From NCBI GenBank assembly GCA_009775355.1, contig VSPN01000067.1, positions 1 to 8,239 on the forward strand: a stretch of 8,239 bases of DNA, written 5' to 3'. The position numbers were made by a program, and so were the translations under genes. This DNA is from Muribaculaceae bacterium. GTDB taxonomy: Bacteria; Bacteroidota; Bacteroidia; Bacteroidales; Muribaculaceae. Shown one piece after another: positions 5,708 through 8,239 of this stretch (within the stretch, counting starts at the first letter, position 1; each line of letters begins with the position of its first letter). The notes under the pieces are model-generated. The model was not told the DNA's origin. It made no database searches and saw only the letters and a program-made list of their open reading frames with translations.

Positions 5708-6736
5708 ATGAAAACCATATCAACCATCTCAGCCGCAATCATGCTTGCCGTGTGCCCGGTGACACCGGCGCGAGCCGATGGAGTTACATCCGCAGACGTG
5801 CTTCGCGACAGCCTCCCGGAGCACTGGGAACTCGACCGGCAGTATTTCCAGACCACACCGACCGACGACCGCTGGTGGGACACGTTCAACGATCCGGTCC
5901 TGACCGGTCTGCTGCGTCGCGCGGTCGGCAACAACTTCGATGTCGTTGCCGCCAGAAGCCGTATCGAAGCCGCCCGGCAGGTATGCACAGCCGCCAGATC
6001 GGGATATTATCCGACAGTCGGGGGCGCAGCCGGCTGGAATCACGACCGCACCGTGATGACAGGCACGTCGGGCAGACCGACAGGCGAGGTGACAGGATAC
6101 TTCACGCTCGGGCTGACGATGAACTGGGAGATCGACGTGTTCGGCCGCATAGCGGCTCAGTCGAAAGCCGACAAGGCGTCGTATGAGGCAAGCATAGCCG
6201 ATTATGACGCCACACTCGTGTCGCTTTGCGCCAACGTGGCGAAAGCATATTTCCAGCTCAGGCTGGCCCAGGCAGAGCTTGCGGTGGCAGAAAAAACGAA
6301 CGGCATGTATGTGACAGTATCGCTGCCATACGGCACAAACCCGAAAGCCGTGATCGTGAAAGACGCGGCACTCTCGACCGACCAGCTCGGCAAATATCTC
6401 TATGTCGTCAACGACTCTGACAAAGTGGTCTACACTCCGGTCACAGCCGGGCCGCTCTACCGCGACTCGCTCCGCGTGATCGAGAAAGGCATCAAGGCCG
6501 GCGACCGTTTCCGTTTCGGCCACCTACCCCGGAGCCAACTCCAAGACCGTGGCCCAGGCGGTCGGCGTACCGATCGAGGCCCAGGTCAACGGTGTCGAGA
6601 ACATGCTCTACATGAGCTCGACAAGTTCCGACGGGTCTTACTCGCTGACCATCACATTCGAGAACGGCACAGACGTGGACCAGGCCGCCATCGACGTGCA
6701 GAACCGCATGTCGGAAGTCACGTCGACTCTTCCTGA
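5708..6736 (+). pseudogene. Chimeric efflux fragment: outer-membrane factor N-terminus fused to RND adaptor C-terminus
   Basis: One reading frame of 342 residues contains pieces of different proteins. Residues 1-23 are a signal peptide (ending ARA before Asp24). Residues 24 to about 196 are the N-terminal part of a TolC/NodT-type outer-membrane efflux protein: WWDTFNDPVLTGLLRRAV (56-73), a coiled-coil repeat SRIEAARQVCTAARSGYYP, and the LTMNWEIDVFGR segment (136-147). At about residue 197 (near 6296) the sequence changes in frame to the C-terminal end of an AcrA-like adaptor: NGMYVTVSLPYG, KAVIVKDAAL, KYLYVVNDSDKVVY and KGIKAGDR (198-267). From about 6507 the DNA codes for an RND pump in another frame, so the last ~74 residues are out-of-frame nonsense. 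Normal OMFs have about 460 residues and adaptors about 350-380; here roughly 60% of the first and 80% of the second are missing. ATG 5708 is preferred to 5606 because it begins a clean signal peptide. A working product is unlikely. Confidence 0.8.
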
Positions 6737-7376
6737 AGCCGTGACCGAACAGGGTGTCAGCGTCCGCAAGGAGTCGACCGACCAGGTTCTGTTCTGCACT
6801 CTCGAAAGCAGCGATCCGGAGCGTTACGATGCCCTTTATCTCGCCAACTACGCCCAGCTCAATCTGGTCGACCCGCTATCGCGCGTCGACGGCGTGGGGG
6901 GCGTGCAGGCGTTCGGCGCTGGAGAATACAGCATGCGTGTCTGGCTCGATCCAGAGAAGATGCGCGCACGCGGACTCACCCCCGACGACGTCACGTCGGC
7001 AATCGAGTCGCAGAACATGGAGGTGTCGGCAGGCACCGTCGGCAATCCTCCCGGCAACACCGGCAACGCCTTCCAGTTCACGCTCACAAGCCAGGGGCAG
7101 CTGACCGACGCCTCGCAGTTCGGCGACATCATAATCCGCACCGACGAGACCGGGATACTGCGTCTCAAGGATGTGGCGCGTGTCGAGCTCGGCAGCGATA
7201 GCTACGATGTCGTCTCGCGTGTCAACGGCAAGGAGGTGACACTTCTCGGCATCCAGCTGCTGCCGGGCGCCAACGCGCTCGACGTGGCCGACGGAGCGAT
7301 CAGGGAACTCGACCGGCTGAGCGCCTATTTCCCCGAGGGTGTGACCTACAGAGTGGTGCTGAATTCCACCACTTAA
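6507..7376 (+). pseudogene. RND efflux pump (AcrB-like), N-terminal porter-domain fragment
   Basis: The frame from 6507 reads VSVSATYPGANSKTVAQAV and continues as a typical hydrophobe/amphiphile-efflux RND inner-membrane pump: NGVENMLYMSSTSSDGSYS, TFENGTDVDQAAIDVQNR, EQGVSVRKES, VDGVGGVQAFGAGEYSMRVW, LTPDDVTSAIESQNMEVSAG and LKDVARVELGSDSYD. These are the periplasmic porter (PN1/PN2) subdomains, corresponding to roughly residues 45-330 of a ~1050-residue pump. The first ~45 residues, including transmembrane helix 1, are absent: the sequence upstream is adaptor code in a different frame. The only start left in frame is a GTG at 6549, inside the porter domain and without a helix 1, so insertion would fail. 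The frame ends at TAA 7374-7376 after LNSTT, where relatives have TTYVRES, so the stop replaces a Tyr codon. Homology continues in the same frame afterwards. In life the pump exports drugs, bile salts or detergents with an adaptor and OMF. Confidence 0.85.
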
Positions 7377-8192
7377 GTGCGCGAGTCGCTTAGCGATGTG
7401 TTGACCACGTTCCTTCTGACCACACTCATCGTCATGACCGTCATTCTGTTCTTCCTCCAGAACTGGCGCGCGGTCGTGATTCCGATGATCACAATTCCGG
7501 TGTCGCTGATCGCCACGTTAGCGGTTATGAAGCTAATGGGCTTCACGCTTAATACGCTCACTCTGTTCGGTCTTGTCCTGGCCATAGCGATCGTGGTCGA
7601 TGACGCGATCGTGGTGGTAGAAGACTGCTCGCGACTTGTCGACAAGGGCATCATGACACCGCGCCAGGCGGCTGTCAAGGCGATGCAGGAGCTGACCGGG
7701 CCGGTTGTCGGCGAAGTTCTTGTGCTTATGGCCGTGTTCATACCGACAGCCTTCATTTCAGGCATCACCGGAGAACTCTACAAACAGTTCGCACTGACCA
7801 TAGCCGTGTCGACAGCGTTCTCTGGCTTCAACGCCCTCACACTGACTCCGGCTCTGTGCGCACTCTTCCTCCGTCCGCTCAAACCGACAAAGAATATCCT
7901 ATACAAAAGCTTCAACAAGGGATTCGACAGGGCACTGAATCTGTATGAGAAAACAATAGCGCGTCTTCTCTGCCACTCCGGCCTGACGCTTGCCGTGTAT
8001 GGCGCCGTGTCCGCCGCGGCTCTGATATGGTTCGTCAACCGTCCGTCAAGCTATCTGCCTGAAGAGGACATGGGATATTTCATGGCATCAGTCCAGCTTC
8101 CTACCGGAGCATCGATGGAACGCACCGAGAAGGTGGTCAACGCCATCTGCGACGAGATAAAGAAATATTACTGTCCGCTAAACTTTTTTTGA
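7377..8192 (+). pseudogene. RND efflux pump (AcrB-like), membrane-domain fragment, truncated
   Basis: This continues the preceding RND frame directly after its in-frame stop. Read from the GTG at 7377, it has helix 2 (residues about 11-28), helix 3 (33-52), helix 4 with the proton-relay Asp75-Asp76 in LVLAIAIVVDDAIVVVED (AcrB Asp407/Asp408), helices 5 and 6 (108-166, with VFIPTAFISGITGELYKQFA), the amphipathic segment and helix 7 (203-221), then RPSSYLPEEDMGYFM and QLPTGASMERTEKVVN at the start of the PC1 porter subdomain. Homology stops around 8170 (IKKYY); the final seven residues (CPLNFF and its lead-in) come from unrelated AT-rich DNA and end at TGA 8190-8192. About 450 C-terminal residues are missing: the docking and second porter half and helices 8-12. 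The proton-relay residues are intact, which suggests recent inactivation or an assembly break, not long decay. A restart at GTG directly after TAA is conceivable but would give half a pump. Confidence 0.85.
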
Positions 8193-8239
8193 GCGATTGA
8201 AAAATTAGGGCTGACACCTATTGCAGGAGTCAGCTCTAA
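8171..8239. mobile_element. Possible edge of an inserted element interrupting the RND pump
   Basis: At about 8171 the RND homology ends abruptly and composition drops from GC-rich coding to AT-rich DNA (AACTTTTTTTGAGCG, then GAAAAATTA). No reading frame of the pump continues. The segment carries the inverted repeat at 8205-8239 and runs to the window end. This is what the terminus of an insertion sequence looks like when a contig stops in a repeat. No transposase code is visible in the 69 bases, so the family cannot be named, and a plain deletion junction remains possible. Confidence 0.4.
8205..8239 (+). repeat. Inverted repeat / stem-loop at the window end
   Basis: TTAGGGCTGAC (8205-8215) and GTCAGCTCTAA (8229-8239) form an 11-bp stem; the one non-Watson-Crick position (8209/8235) is a G-U pair in plus-strand RNA, so the stem is continuous. 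The loop is 13 bases. An A-run precedes it (8200-8204). It could be a bidirectional terminator guarding an element's edge, or part of its transposase-binding end. The arms reach the last base, so the repeat may be longer. Confidence 0.6.

Noticed and set aside
5708..5776. Lipoprotein signal (Cys16 in LAVC) on the outer-membrane-factor fragment
   Set aside because: The residue before Cys is Val, not Gly/Ala/Ser, and a good signal peptidase I site (ARA) lies further on.
6498..6520. Programmed ribosomal frameshift joining adaptor and pump
   Set aside because: There is no slippery heptamer or downstream pseudoknot, and the pump's first membrane helix is absent altogether, so a deletion junction explains it better.
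5729..6523. Long minus-strand open frame (264 residues) opposite the efflux fragments
   Set aside because: It is antisense to recognisable OMF and adaptor code, has a His/Arg/Val-rich low-quality composition, and shows no domain.
7374..7376. Recoding of the in-frame stop as a programmed readthrough
   Set aside because: The codon is TAA, not the UGA or UAG used for selenocysteine or pyrrolysine, and no recoding structure is visible; a point mutation or sequencing error is simpler.
1..8239. CRISPR array, tRNA, rRNA, toxin-antitoxin pair or phage genes
   Set aside because: No regularly spaced direct repeats, no cloverleaf or rRNA signatures and no such protein families were seen on either strand.

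Overview
The window looks like a Bacteroidales chromosome segment, most likely Muribaculaceae-like (gut). The reasons are Bacteroidetes-type features: a TAnnTTTG -7 promoter box upstream of the first gene, no strong Shine-Dalgarno sequences, a secreted protein ending in a type IX secretion-like tail, and RND/OMF proteins of Bacteroidetes style. Genus and species cannot be fixed from sequence reading alone. 

Layout. (1) 87-1026, plus strand: a promoter and an unrecognised secreted protein with a C-terminal T9SS-like sorting domain. It is followed by stem-loops that separate it from the convergent minus-strand genes. (2) 5553-1129, minus strand: a compact cluster reading frc (formyl-CoA:oxalate CoA-transferase), oxc (oxalyl-CoA decarboxylase), an AEC-family carrier related to E. 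coli YfdV, and a small two-helix membrane protein. Together these give oxalate uptake (inferred), activation to oxalyl-CoA and decarboxylation to formyl-CoA plus CO2, with the CoA recycled by Frc and formate released. Gene order matches the E. coli yfdW-yfdU-yfdV set. frc and oxc are 6 nt apart. A long hairpin, fully paired in the minus-strand RNA, sits between oxc and the carrier gene and may set the ratio of enzyme to transporter. (3) 5554-5707: a short divergent intergenic region with an inverted repeat. (4) 5708-8170, plus strand: remnants of a tripartite RND efflux locus. The N-terminal part of a TolC/NodT-type outer-membrane factor is joined in frame to the C-terminal part of a periplasmic adaptor. 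That is joined out of frame to an RND pump lacking its first membrane helix. The pump has an in-frame TAA where Tyr is expected and is cut off half-way by AT-rich sequence carrying an inverted repeat, which may be the edge of a mobile element. The locus is either a genuinely decayed efflux operon or a chimeric assembly; sequence alone cannot decide. 

The most interesting biology is the oxalate module with its own candidate carrier and an uncharacterised small membrane protein. The most unusual structure is the nested efflux-gene chimera. No tRNA, rRNA, CRISPR array or complete transposase was seen, and no gene-free stretch exceeds 300 bases.
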